A stretch of DNA of 41,359 bases, taken from NCBI GenBank assembly GCA_903866915.1, contig CAIPPO010000014.1, positions 1 to 41,359 of the forward strand, written 5' to 3'. The translations under genes and the position numbers were made by a program. Position 1 is the first letter of the stretch; every line of letters starts with the position of its first letter. This document shows positions 8,121 through 16,353 of the stretch, one piece after another. The stretch comes from an uncultured Mucilaginibacter sp. GTDB lineage: Bacteria > Bacteroidota > Bacteroidia > Sphingobacteriales > Sphingobacteriaceae. The notes under the pieces are model-generated. The model saw nothing but the letters and a program-made list of their open reading frames with translations, did not search any database and was not told the DNA's origin.

Positions 8121-9024
8121 AATAGTTGCCTACTTCAACGTCTTCCAGTACGGCAATCGCATCGTCCACTAATACGGCCACTGAACAATATAAAGAAACG
8201 AGGTACGAAGCAATAGCCTTATTGTTGATGCCCATAAAACGCACAGACAAACCGGGCGATTGTTCGCCTGGCAAGCCTGGCTGGAACAAACCAACTACTC
8301 CCTGGCGACTTTCGCCAACGCGTAGCAGTATGATCTTGGTTTTGCCATTTACTACAGGAACCTTGTCTGAAGGAACCAACGGTATGCCGCGCCAGGTCAG
8401 AAATTGAGAACCCAACAAAGAAACAGTTGGCGGAGGAACACCCCGGCGGGTACATTCGCGGCCAAAAGCAGCAATTGCCTGCGGGTGCAACAGAAAAAAT
8501 CCGGGTTCTTTCCAAACTTTAGCGATTAAATCATCAAGGTCGTCCGGGGTCGGTGCACCTGTGCGGGTTTTGATATGTTGTGCAGGCGCTATGCAGTGCA
8601 ATAAACCATAATCTTTATTGTTGATTAACTCACTTTCCTGGCGTTCCTTCACTATTTCGATCGTCAGGCGCAATTGCTCACTGATCTGGTTATAGGGTTT
8701 GCTGTACAGGTCTGATACACGGGTATGCACGTCAACAACCGTGTTTACTGCGCTAAGATTGTACTCACGCGGATTCTCGACATAATCAACAAATGTTGCA
8801 GGCAAAGGACGTTCGTCACGCGCCGAACAATCTACTTCAACGTTCTCGGCATGTTTAACTTTATTTAATCGGTAAACACCTGATTCTACCGGTATCCAGT
8901 TCATCAAATGCGTTAACCACCTAGGGGTAATAGATGAAAGCTGCGGTACGGTACGTGTTGCGATCGCCAGCTGTCTAGCTGCTACGTCGCCTAAAGCAGT
9001 TTGCTTGGGTTGTTGCTCGGCCAT
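8107..9024 (-). CDS. Family 2A encapsulin nanocompartment shell protein (SrpI-like)
   Basis: The shell subunit of a virus-like (HK97-fold) protein compartment. The 305-residue product starts MAEQQPKQTALGDVAARQLA and carries the family 2 N-arm signature PQLSSITPRWLTHLMNWIPVESGVYRLNKV (described in two parts: TPRWL at 34-38, VESGVYR at 46-52). The E-loop/P-domain region follows (about 60-150), then LLHPQAIAAFGRECTRRGVPPPT and the C-terminal A-domain segment SPGLSVRFMGINNKAIASYLVSLY. There is no inserted cyclic-nucleotide-binding domain, which separates family 2A from 2B. The adjacent cysteine desulfurase with a disordered extension is the established cargo of family 2A (SrpI of Synechococcus elongatus is the model). 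The start at ATG 9024 is preceded by a 248-bp regulatory gap. The assignment rests on recognised motifs plus context. Confidence 0.93.
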   Translation of the reverse strand: MAEQQPKQTALGDVAARQLAIATRTVPQLSSITPRWLTHLMNWIPVESGVYRLNKVKHAENVEVDCSARDERPLPATFVDYVENPREYNLSAVNTVVDVHTRVSDLYSKPYNQISEQLRLTIEIVKERQESELINNKDYGLLHCIAPAQHIKTRTGAPTPDDLDDLIAKVWKEPGFFLLHPQAIAAFGRECTRRGVPPPTVSLLGSQFLTWRGIPLVPSDKVPVVNGKTKIILLRVGESRQGVVGLFQPGLPGEQSPGLSVRFMGINNKAIASYLVSLYCSVAVLVDDAIAVLEDVEVGNYYDYK

Positions 9025-9138
9025 TAATTTGATAGATTTAATTAAAAAACAAAATAAAATAAAATCATGCTTAATTAACTAACAGTCAGCCTTAAAATTG
9101 TTAACATTAAGTTCTGTTTAGTTTGCATTTACTGTAGT

Positions 9139-9166
9139 ATATATTAAATCTATAGATTTAATATAT
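9139..9166. promoter_or_regulatory. Perfect 28-bp palindrome between divergent encapsulin and rhamnosidase genes
   Basis: The half-site ATATATTAAATCTA is followed directly by its exact reverse complement, with the centre between 9152 and 9153. It lies 115 bp upstream of the shell gene and 107 bp upstream of the rhamnosidase gene. It has no T-run or loop and sits immediately downstream of a candidate minus-strand -7 box (9177-9170), so an operator for a dimeric regulator is more likely than a terminator. The regulator is unknown. Confidence 0.6.
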
Positions 9167-9169
9167 TAT

Positions 9170-9177
9170 CAAATATA
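9170..9177 (-). promoter_or_regulatory. Candidate -7 box for the encapsulin operon
   Basis: The minus strand reads TATATTTG, a full match to TAnnTTTG. Transcription would begin within the adjacent 28-bp palindrome and give a leader of about 140 nt. No convincing -33 TTG was found. Confidence 0.4.
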
Positions 9178-9223
9178 GCACATTTCCATTTCATTTTTGA
9201 AGTTAAAATTAAATTGGTCTGCT

Positions 9224-9231
9224 TACTTTTG
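9224..9231 (+). promoter_or_regulatory. Candidate -7 box for the rhamnosidase gene
   Basis: TACTTTTG matches TAnnTTTG and lies 41 bp before the ATG at 9273. A TTTTG at 9195-9199 could be the -33 element, though the 24-nt spacing is slightly long. Confidence 0.5.
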
Positions 9232-9272
9232 AATGATTAGGTTACATTCAACTAAAACAGGATTCAATTGCT

Positions 9273-12023
9273 ATGCGGCGGATGCTCTTACTCTTATTGA
9301 TTGCCGTTAGCAGTGATGTTAGTGCACAGTTAAAAGTGGATATTGTTCTATGTGAGAATAAACCGCATCCGCTTGGCGTTTCCTGTAAAAGTCTTCATTT
9401 CGGTTGGGAAATCAGTTCGCCGAAAAATTCAGCAAAACAAAGTGCTTTCGAGCTGGTTATTTCGAGTTCTGAAAAAAATTCCGAACACGGAATATATGAT
9501 GTTTGGAACTCTTCTGTTGTTAACAGCAAGCAATCTGTATTGGTAGCTTACCGGGGGAAAATATTACGGTCGGCCACCCAGTATTATTGGAAAGTGAAAG
9601 TTTGGGATCAATTTGGCAAGCCATCCAAATGGAGCAAACTATCGTCTTTTTGTACCGGTTTGGAAAACAAAAGTGATTGGAACCAGGCCCGCTGGATCGG
9701 ATACGAGGACCTTGCGGATTCGCTGCGTTTAGCCCCCGGGGCTGATGACTCAAATGCTGATAAAATCAAAAACAACCCCCTGAAAAGGCCCGTTACCCCA
9801 CTTATCAGAAAAGAATTTAAAATCACCAAAACGGTCAAAAGTGCCTACGCATTTATCAGCGGGCTCGGTCAGTACGAACTTCTCATTAATGGCAAAAAAG
9901 CAAGCAATGGCTTTTTGACACCCGGTTGGACCTACTATGATAAAAGTTGCCTTTATAATGTGCTTGACATTACATCGCTATTAAAAAATGGCAATAATTG
10001 TATTGGCGCGATTCTGGGTAATGGCTTTTTTAACATCAACCGCGAACGGTATTCTAAATTGGTCGATGCATTTGGAATGCCGAAAATGATCTGCCGGGTG
10101 CTGATCCGTTATAATGATGGCACTGAATGCGACCTTTGCAGCGATGCCAGCTGGAAAGTATCTCCATCCGCCATATTGTTTAACAGTATATACGGCGGCG
10201 AAGACTATGATGCAAACCTTGAACAGGGGCATTGGGCCGAACCTGGATTTGACGACAGGCATTGGAAAAATACAGAATTGGTAAAGGCTCCGGCGGGTCA
10301 TCTGTTAGCCGACATGGATTACCCTGTAGCAGTGATGGACACCTTTCAGGTTAAAAAGATAACGGAACCTGCACCAGGCATTTTTGTTTATGATTTTGGG
10401 CAAAATTCCTCCGGAATCGTAGCGCTGAAGATCAGGGGACATAAAGGGCAAAAGGTTAAACTGATCCCGGCAGAGATATTAAACCAGGAAAAACTGGCCA
10501 ATCAAAATGCTACCGGTAATCCCTATTATTTCTCTTATATTATTAAAAGCGACAGCACCGAAACCTGGGTGCCCCAATTTACTTACTATGGATTCAGGTA
10601 TGTGCAGGTTGAAGGTGCGCGGCCGGATACTTCGGTTTCAAATTATCTTCCGGTTATTTTACAACTCACTGCCCTTCATACACGTAATGCTGGACCTTCC
10701 AATGGCTCATTTGAATGCTCCAACGAGCTATTTAACCGGATTTTTACTCTGATCAACTGGGCTATCAAAAGCAATTTACAAAGTGTAGTAACCGATTGCC
10801 CTCACCGCGAAAAACTAGGATGGCTGGAACAGGACTATTTAATGGGTACTTCAATCCATTATAATTTTGACAATTATAGTTTATATCGCAAACTTGTTTT
10901 TGACCTGATGGATGCCCAGCAGGCAAACGGCCTTGTACCAGACATTGCCCCGGAATATGTACAGTTTGATGGCGGCTTTCGTGATTCGCCCGAATGGGGC
11001 AGCAGCGCAGTGATACTACCCTGGCTTTTATATCAATGGAATGGCGACCGCGACATCGTTGAAAAAGCTTTCCCGATGATTAAAAAATACGTTGCTTACC
11101 TGGAAAGTAAATCAAACCATCATATCCTTGACTACGGCTTAGGCGACTGGTACGACTATGGCCCTGCAGCCCCGGGTTATGCGCAGTTAACCCCGCGGGC
11201 GCTGACAGCAACTGCTATTTATTATGATGATGTAGTGCTTGCCGGTAAAATGGCGGCGGTACTGAAACGATACCGGGATGAAAAAGCGTTTGATGATCTG
11301 GCTGGCCAAATTAAACTCGCTTTTAACAATCGTTTTTTCGACGCGGCTACTAACACCTATTCCACTGGCAGTCAAACCGCCATGGCAATGCCGCTAAGCG
11401 TAGGTTTGGTTAATGGAAAAAATCGCAGCGTGGTTTTACAAAACCTGGTCGACTCTATCAAAACCCATCATTACGCGCTGACTGCCGGGGATATTGGTTT
11501 CCATTTTTTAGTAGATGCATTGGATAAGGGTGAACGGGGGCAGATTATTTACGATATGAATAACCGCGACAATGTGCCGGGCTATGGTTACCAGTTGAAA
11601 AAAGGAGCAACCTCCTTAACCGAATCCTGGGCCGCACTGGAAGAAGTGTCCAACAATCACTTGATGCTCGGACATATCATGGAGTGGTTTTATAGCGGAT
11701 TGGCAGGCATCAGCCAGGAAAGCGGTTCGGTAGGTTTTCAAACACTTAAAATCAAACCCCAACCTGTAGGCGATATCAATTATGCCAAAGGAAGTTTTCA
11801 TACCCCTTATGGCTGGGTAAAAACATCCTGGACCAAAAACAAGGGCAGTTTCCGGTTAAAGGTTGAAATCCCCGCAAATTCGAATGCAAATATCTATCTT
11901 CCAGCACATAGGTATTCAAAAATATACGAGAACAATAAATTAGTCAGAAAAATGGGCTCGTATGAAAACGGCAGGGCAATGCTAAGTGTTGCATCGGGCA
12001 TTTATCAGTTTGAGGTTAAATAA
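9273..12023 (+). CDS. Alpha-L-rhamnosidase (GH78), secreted
   Basis: Hydrolyses terminal alpha-L-rhamnose from plant or microbial glycans and glycosides. The 916-residue protein has a signal peptide (MRRMLLLLLIAVSSDVSAQ), then a fibronectin-like domain beginning LKVDIVLCENKPHPLGVSC. An N-terminal rhamnosidase beta domain follows (SAYAFISGLGQYELLING, near residues 190-210), then the concanavalin-like domain (EPAPGIFVYDFGQNSSG). The (alpha/alpha)6 catalytic barrel carries TDCPHREKLGWLEQD (around residue 506) and the second acidic motif ATSLTESWAA (around residue 782). A C-terminal beta-sandwich closes the protein. Both acidic motifs expected of GH78 catalysis are present and the length is normal. 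The gene stands alone, divergent from the encapsulin operon, and carries no visible T9SS C-terminal sorting domain. Confidence 0.93.
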   Translation: MRRMLLLLLIAVSSDVSAQLKVDIVLCENKPHPLGVSCKSLHFGWEISSPKNSAKQSAFELVISSSEKNSEHGIYDVWNSSVVNSKQSVLVAYRGKILRSATQYYWKVKVWDQFGKPSKWSKLSSFCTGLENKSDWNQARWIGYEDLADSLRLAPGADDSNADKIKNNPLKRPVTPLIRKEFKITKTVKSAYAFISGLGQYELLINGKKASNGFLTPGWTYYDKSCLYNVLDITSLLKNGNNCIGAILGNGFFNINRERYSKLVDAFGMPKMICRVLIRYNDGTECDLCSDASWKVSPSAILFNSIYGGEDYDANLEQGHWAEPGFDDRHWKNTELVKAPAGHLLADMDYPVAVMDTFQVKKITEPAPGIFVYDFGQNSSGIVALKIRGHKGQKVKLIPAEILNQEKLANQNATGNPYYFSYIIKSDSTETWVPQFTYYGFRYVQVEGARPDTSVSNYLPVILQLTALHTRNAGPSNGSFECSNELFNRIFTLINWAIKSNLQSVVTDCPHREKLGWLEQDYLMGTSIHYNFDNYSLYRKLVFDLMDAQQANGLVPDIAPEYVQFDGGFRDSPEWGSSAVILPWLLYQWNGDRDIVEKAFPMIKKYVAYLESKSNHHILDYGLGDWYDYGPAAPGYAQLTPRALTATAIYYDDVVLAGKMAAVLKRYRDEKAFDDLAGQIKLAFNNRFFDAATNTYSTGSQTAMAMPLSVGLVNGKNRSVVLQNLVDSIKTHHYALTAGDIGFHFLVDALDKGERGQIIYDMNNRDNVPGYGYQLKKGATSLTESWAALEEVSNNHLMLGHIMEWFYSGLAGISQESGSVGFQTLKIKPQPVGDINYAKGSFHTPYGWVKTSWTKNKGSFRLKVEIPANSNANIYLPAHRYSKIYENNKLVRKMGSYENGRAMLSVASGIYQFEVK

Positions 12024-12325
12024 AAATGCATTACAACGCGATATTTATGGTGATGGTTCAACTCTTTAGCTTATTCAATTTAGCGTAAAATTGGCCGGAA
12101 TAGAATTAACCACTAATATTCAACCACTTACAACGCCATAGTAACAAATAAGTAACAAAGAAATTCTCAAATCGAAAGATTTACGGCTATTTGCTTTCAC
12201 GTAGTTGCAGACTACAATCCGTAGATTGTATGTAGACAAAATGAAATACAGTCACTTTAAAAGATTACAAAAACAGCGCTTTTTATTTTCCGCACTTTGC
12301 TGAAGTCTGAGGCGTCAATAAGTAC
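12024..12325. other. 302-bp intergenic region
   Basis: No credible reading frame was found between the rhamnosidase stop and the convergent hypothetical gene. The only structure seen is a small cluster of short palindromes at 12201-12229, listed separately. No strong terminator for either gene was identified. Confidence 0.6.
12201..12229. repeat. REP-like double palindrome
   Basis: GTAGTTGCAGACTAC (12201-12215; a 5-bp stem GTAGT/ACTAC) abuts ACAATCCGTAGATTGT (12214-12229; a 6-bp stem ACAATC/GATTGT). The motif TAGTTGCAGACTA resembles short extragenic palindromes that I associate with IS200-like (RAYT) transposases in Bacteroidota genomes. No transposase gene is present nearby. Confidence 0.4.
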
Positions 12326-13039
12326 TTAATTAATGTTATTACTTCCTTCGTGAACACCCACGATTTCCTGTGAAATAAGCCAATAAAATAATTTCTTTTT
12401 CTTGTCATAATTGAAGCTGATCTTGTCGATAGGTTCAATATTTTTCTGTATTTGTTTTGCTATTCCAATTAATTGACAATACGTAAAAGAGTTAATTATT
12501 GGCTTGTAAGAACGCTTGGAGGGAAAGATAAATGGGGTGACAATTTGCCCTGAACTTGTTACACCTATACAAATATTATAACCAGTCAATGAATCGGGTT
12601 CAAAAGAATAGTTATAGCTATAACGGCATTTGTAATGCGCCAGCGTAGCCAAAACGGCTCCGCTATCTTTAAAAAACTTTAGCCGTTCAGGATAACACAC
12701 CTCAACGTTGGTGAATTTTAAGTTTTTGAAGAAATTTCCCCCTGCGTAATTTTTTATAGCTTGATCAACTTTTTTTTTAAACTTTAAAACGTTAACCGGA
12801 GCCTGTCGGATATCAACATTTTCGAAACCTATATTCCATTTTTTTGAAGTATCGCCGCCAAAAGAAAAAAAGTATGCAGGACACAGGTAACCATAGTTGT
12901 AAAACAGGCCATCTTCGCTCCAACTTATCTTTTTACGATCAATGCACTGAGCAGACACAAAGGACGTATAAGCAATCGATAATAAAACGACGATCAATAA
13001 TTTACGCGTGACGGCTATGATAAACGGCTTACATCTCAT
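12326..13039 (-). CDS. Hypothetical secreted protein
   Basis: I do not recognise this 237-residue protein. It has an N-terminal hydrophobic signal segment (about residues 12-31, ending SFVSAQ). The mature part has several cysteines (CIDRKK, YLCPAYF, VCYPERL, YKCRYSY, NICIG, YCQLIG), aromatic stretches and a lysine-rich C-terminal part. Its wording is Lys/Asn/Phe-rich and more AT-rich than its neighbours. It starts at ATG 13039, converges on the rhamnosidase gene and is flanked by about 300 bp without genes on each side, which is consistent with a lineage-specific or acquired gene. It is supported by a long open frame and a plausible export signal only. Confidence 0.6.
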   Translation of the reverse strand: MRCKPFIIAVTRKLLIVVLLSIAYTSFVSAQCIDRKKISWSEDGLFYNYGYLCPAYFFSFGGDTSKKWNIGFENVDIRQAPVNVLKFKKKVDQAIKNYAGGNFFKNLKFTNVEVCYPERLKFFKDSGAVLATLAHYKCRYSYNYSFEPDSLTGYNICIGVTSSGQIVTPFIFPSKRSYKPIINSFTYCQLIGIAKQIQKNIEPIDKISFNYDKKKKLFYWLISQEIVGVHEGSNNIN

Positions 13040-13348
13040 TTCAATCGATTAAGTTACGATTTACAACTAAATTTAGGTGGGTAAGTAAATATTAAATAAA
13101 TTGGGGACTGTATCATCAGATAGGTTTCAGCGATACAAATTAAAGTAATATTAGATATAATTTAAAAAATCCTGAAATAATAGGTTCGGCATAGTCCGGC
13201 TTGCGCAACTGAATCGGACATTCTTTAAAAATCAGCGTTTTTCAGATTTTTTGATGCCCGTCTACCGCTATTTTACAAAAAATAGATTTAACACTTCTTC
13301 CATTTTCAAAAAATTCATGGCTTACTTTTGCATTTTAACAAATCTCTG
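13040..13348. other. 309-bp intergenic region between divergent genes
   Basis: An AT-rich gap between the hypothetical gene (minus) and hemW (plus). It contains the hemW -7 box at 13323-13330 and a weak AAAAATC/GATTTTT inverted repeat around 13226-13250. No gene or RNA structure was recognised. Confidence 0.6.
13323..13330 (+). promoter_or_regulatory. Candidate -7 box for hemW
   Basis: TACTTTTG is a full match to TAnnTTTG, 18 bp before the ATG at 13349, which implies a very short leader. Its presence argues against the upstream TTG at 13328 as the start codon. No -33 element is evident. Confidence 0.45.
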
Positions 13349-14470
13349 ATGGCCGGTATATATATCCACATTCCATTTTGCAAACAAGCCTGCCATTATT
13401 GCGACTTCCATTTCAGCACTTCACTTGCTTATAAGGATGATCTGTTACAAATGCTAAACAAAGAGATCGGCTTACAAAAAAACTATCTTGGATCTGAAAC
13501 AATAGAAACTATTTATTTCGGCGGAGGAACCCCCTCCCTACTGAAAGCCGGCGAGATCAACGCCATTATAGATAAGATAGCTAAATCACATGCTATTTCT
13601 TCCACGGCCGAGATCACATTGGAAGCCAACCCTGATGACCTTGAAAACAAACAGGTTCTGGCGCTAAGAGGTACGGCAGTAAATCGCTTCAGCATCGGTA
13701 TACAAAGTTTTTTCGACGAAGACCTGGCCTGGATGAATCGGGCACATCGTTCAGTGGATGCCGAAGCTTCGGTAAAAAGAGCACAGGATGCAGGATTTGA
13801 GAACATTACTGTCGACCTGATCTATGGTTATCCTCTACTCACCGATGGCAAGTGGAAAACTAATATCTACAATGTGTTTGAATTGGACGTTCCGCATGTT
13901 TCAGCTTATTCGATGACGGTTGAGCCTCGTACGGCCCTGGCTGCTTTTATAAAAAAGAAAACAGAGCCTGCGTTGAACGAAGAGCAAAGCGCATCACAAT
14001 TTTTATACCTGATGGATACGATGAAGCAACAAGGTTTTGAGCATTACGAAATATCGAATTTCAGTAAGCCGGGAAAATATTCGCGGCACAATACTAATTA
14101 TTGGGAGGGTGTCAAATACCTGGGAATCGGTCCGTCGGCGCATTCTTACAATGGCGATACGCGTCAATGGAATATCAGTAATAATGCAAAATACATTAAA
14201 AGCCTGCTTGAAGCGAAAGTACCGGCAGAAACTGAAATATTGACTGAAACTAATAAACTGAACGAATACATCATGACCTCGCTCAGAACCCGGTGGGGCC
14301 TGGAACTTCAAAAACTAAATGCTATCTCCCCCGGCGCGTCGGCATCCCTATTAAAACTAACTGAAGAATTTTTAGATAAGCAATGGATCCGGCAGGAAAA
14401 TGAGATTATCTATCTTACTCAAAGCGGCAAACTATATGCCGATCACATCGCCTCTGCCCTGTTTTTCTGA
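13349..14470 (+). CDS. hemW: HemW-type radical SAM protein (heme chaperone / coproporphyrinogen oxidase-like)
   Basis: HemW is a radical SAM protein related to oxygen-independent coproporphyrinogen oxidase. Characterised members bind heme and act as heme chaperones rather than as the oxidase. The N-terminus MAGIYIHIPFCKQACHYCDF carries the CX3CX2C iron-sulfur motif (Cys11, Cys15, Cys18). The family signatures YFGGGTPSLL, EANPDDL, NRFSIGIQSF, VDLIYGYPL, HYEISNFSKPG and YLGIGPSAHSY follow in order. The 373-residue length fits HemW. The start was placed at ATG 13349; an upstream in-frame TTG at 13328 overlaps the -7 box and would add seven non-conserved residues. The gene is monocistronic by spacing. 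Confidence 0.92.
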   Translation: MAGIYIHIPFCKQACHYCDFHFSTSLAYKDDLLQMLNKEIGLQKNYLGSETIETIYFGGGTPSLLKAGEINAIIDKIAKSHAISSTAEITLEANPDDLENKQVLALRGTAVNRFSIGIQSFFDEDLAWMNRAHRSVDAEASVKRAQDAGFENITVDLIYGYPLLTDGKWKTNIYNVFELDVPHVSAYSMTVEPRTALAAFIKKKTEPALNEEQSASQFLYLMDTMKQQGFEHYEISNFSKPGKYSRHNTNYWEGVKYLGIGPSAHSYNGDTRQWNISNNAKYIKSLLEAKVPAETEILTETNKLNEYIMTSLRTRWGLELQKLNAISPGASASLLKLTEEFLDKQWIRQENEIIYLTQSGKLYADHIASALFF

Positions 14471-14538
14471 AAATTACCGGCTGCCCATGTACGAATAAAG
14501 CGGCAACCCGGTTTGAAAAAGCTTAAAACCTGTAGCTA

Positions 14539-14573
14539 TTGGATTTACAGTATTCCTAAAAACTATAGGCTTG
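14539..14573 (+). promoter_or_regulatory. Candidate promoter of the fasciclin gene
   Basis: TTGG at 14539-14542 (-33) and TAGGCTTG at 14566-14573 (one mismatch to TAnnTTTG) are spaced about 24 nt apart and lie 38 bp upstream of the ATG at 14612. Confidence 0.4.
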
Positions 14574-14611
14574 CAGCAGCCGTATCTTCCCCCAAACAAA
14601 CATCAATTAAA

Positions 14612-15160
14612 ATGAAAAAAATAATCATTGCGGCCTTTGCTTTAGCAGCTATTGCATTTGCGCCTAAAACTTATGGTCAAACCAAAATGGTAGGTGGAGC
14701 AGCTATGTATCCAACCAAAAACATTGTTGAAAATGCAGTAAACTCGAAAGATCACACGACCCTGGTAGCAGCTGTAAAAGCAGCCGGTCTTGTAGAGACT
14801 TTGGAAAGCGCAGGACCATTCACCGTATTTGCGCCAACGAATGAAGCATTTGGCAAACTGCCTGGCGGAACCGTAGATAACCTGGTAAAACCAGAAAACA
14901 AAGCTACATTGACCAAAATCTTAACCTACCACGTTGTTGCTGGTCGCCTGAGCTCTGCCGATCTGGTTGCAAAGATTAAGGCAGGAAACGGCAAAGCCGA
15001 ACTGACTACCGTACAAGGTGGTACGCTAACTGCCTATTTGAAAGGAAAGAAAATTTACCTGGTTGACGAAAAAGGTGGTAAATCATGGGTTACCATCGCC
15101 GATGTTAACCAAAGCAATGGCGTGATCCACGTAGTAAACTCGGTATTAATGCCTAACTAA
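14612..15160 (+). CDS. Secreted fasciclin (FAS1) domain protein
   Basis: A 182-residue exported protein with a signal peptide (MKKIIIAAFALAAIAFAPKTYGQ) and one FAS1 domain. The FAS1 H1 box is FTVFAPTNEAFGKLP; the central ILTYHVVAGRLSSADLV and the H2 region ADVNQSNGVIHVVNSVLMP complete the domain. FAS1 domains generally mediate adhesion or protein binding in the periplasm or at the cell surface; the partner here is unknown. The ATG at 14612 gives a clean signal peptide; the frame extends upstream only to a TTG at 14513 that would bury it. A strong terminator follows at 15232, so the gene is probably transcribed alone. Confidence 0.9.
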   Translation: MKKIIIAAFALAAIAFAPKTYGQTKMVGGAAMYPTKNIVENAVNSKDHTTLVAAVKAAGLVETLESAGPFTVFAPTNEAFGKLPGGTVDNLVKPENKATLTKILTYHVVAGRLSSADLVAKIKAGNGKAELTTVQGGTLTAYLKGKKIYLVDEKGGKSWVTIADVNQSNGVIHVVNSVLMPN

Positions 15161-15231
15161 ACTTGCCTGCCAGCTTTTGAAGCAGTCCGGGTAAGATCAG
15201 TGTGTATACCGCCGGGTGCTACAAACCAAGT

Positions 15232-15270
15232 CAAAACCCGTTCGCTAACGCGACCGGGTTTTGCTTTTTA
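15232..15270 (+). terminator. Rho-independent terminator after the fasciclin gene
   Basis: CAAAACCCG (15232-15240) pairs with CGGGTTTTG (15255-15263). The inner bases gttcgc/gcgac can extend the stem, and it is followed by CTTTTTA. It lies about 70 bp past the stop codon. Confidence 0.75.
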
Positions 15271-15339
15271 ATTACCTTACAATGGCAATGCCTATTGGTG
15301 CCTGGCTGCACAGCTATTTTATTAATCGCAGCAAAGCCT

Positions 15340-15347
15340 TAACTTTG
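15340..15347 (+). promoter_or_regulatory. Candidate -7 box for the cupin-like gene
   Basis: TAACTTTG is a full TAnnTTTG match 69 bp upstream of the ATG at 15417. No -33 element is clear. Confidence 0.4.
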
Positions 15348-15416
15348 CCCCATCGGCCATAGCGAACCGGGGCGCGTTTCTCCGAACATATATTGAAAGC
15401 CGAAAGCACTATCCAA

Positions 15417-16298
15417 ATGAGTTTTATACTTTCTTCAATAGATACGGTTGATACGATCAGTCCCAAAGATTTTACTGAAAACTATCTGAAAGCCCGTCGC
15501 CCGCTGGTTATTAAAGGACTGACAAAGGATTGGCCCGCCCGCGAAAAATGGACTGCTGAATACATGAAAGAAGTAGTTGGCAATAAGGTAGTTCCATTAT
15601 ACGACAACTCTAAAGCCGATCCATCTAAACCCATCAACGCCAGTGCTGCTGAAATGCCTTTTGATCAGTACATCGACCTGATCATGTCGGAGCCGACCGA
15701 ATTGCGCATCTTCTTTTTCAATATATTTAAACACGCACCACAGTTATTAGATGATATTGTACTGCCTAAAGATCTGATGGGAGGTTTCCTTGAGAGTATG
15801 CCGGGCATGTTCTTTGGCGGTTCCGATTCCGTCACTTTCCTGCATTATGATATTGATCTGCCTCATATTTTCCACACCCATTTTGTAGGTCGCAAACACG
15901 TTATCCTATTCGAGAATAAGTGGAAACGCCGTTTATACTGCATACCGAATACAACCTATGCCCTTGAGGATTATGATGTATTGAACCCTGATTTCGAAAA
16001 ATTCCCCGCACTAAAAGGCGTGGAAGGTACCGAAGCATTTTTGGAACATGGCGATACACTGTTTATGCCAACCGGTTACTGGCATTGGATGAAATACCTC
16101 AGCGGCTCCTTCTCGCTGAGCCTGCGTGCCTGGGACGCATCATTGACACGCAAAGCAGCCAGTTTATATAACCTGGCCGTTAAAGGCGGTGTAGATAGCC
16201 TGCTTAAAATGACCTTCAAAGCGGATTATGCCCGCTATCGCGAGAAAGTGGCAATTAAATGGGCGGATAAAGCACTGGCGGCGGGGAAGCCTATGTAG
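15417..16298 (+). CDS. Cupin-like / JmjC domain-containing protein
   Basis: A 293-residue member of the cupin_8/JmjC family of Fe(II)/2-oxoglutarate-dependent oxygenases, cytoplasmic by sequence. Family marks are the opening ISPKDFTENYLKARRPLVIKG followed by DWPAREKW, the iron-binding HxD in FLHYDIDLPH, the following THFVGRKHVILF, and GDTLFMPTGYWHWMKYL, which supplies the distal histidine. This suggests an active hydroxylase of the FIH type, but the substrate (protein, peptide or small molecule) cannot be read from the sequence. The start at ATG 15417 was preferred over an in-frame TTG at 15393. It is downstream of a terminator and has its own candidate promoter. Confidence 0.85.
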   Translation: MSFILSSIDTVDTISPKDFTENYLKARRPLVIKGLTKDWPAREKWTAEYMKEVVGNKVVPLYDNSKADPSKPINASAAEMPFDQYIDLIMSEPTELRIFFFNIFKHAPQLLDDIVLPKDLMGGFLESMPGMFFGGSDSVTFLHYDIDLPHIFHTHFVGRKHVILFENKWKRRLYCIPNTTYALEDYDVLNPDFEKFPALKGVEGTEAFLEHGDTLFMPTGYWHWMKYLSGSFSLSLRAWDASLTRKAASLYNLAVKGGVDSLLKMTFKADYARYREKVAIKWADKALAAGKPM

Positions 16299-16329
16299 TC
16301 CTGAGTCTTGAGTCAGTAGTCTTGAGTCA
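16298..16329 (+). repeat. Short direct repeats (GTCTTGAGTCA) after the cupin-like gene
   Basis: GTCTTGAGTCA occurs at 16305-16315 and 16319-16329, preceded by a variant GTCCTGAGTC at 16298-16307 that overlaps the end of the stop codon. It is a short tandem array in the convergent gap. Confidence 0.6.
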
Positions 16330-16353
16330 ACATAGACTAAAGTGTCGGCGCGG

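Noticed and set aside
9031..9272. Possible riboswitch or small RNA in the encapsulin leader
   Set aside because: The region is AT-rich and, apart from the palindrome and promoter boxes, shows no known riboswitch core that I can recognise.
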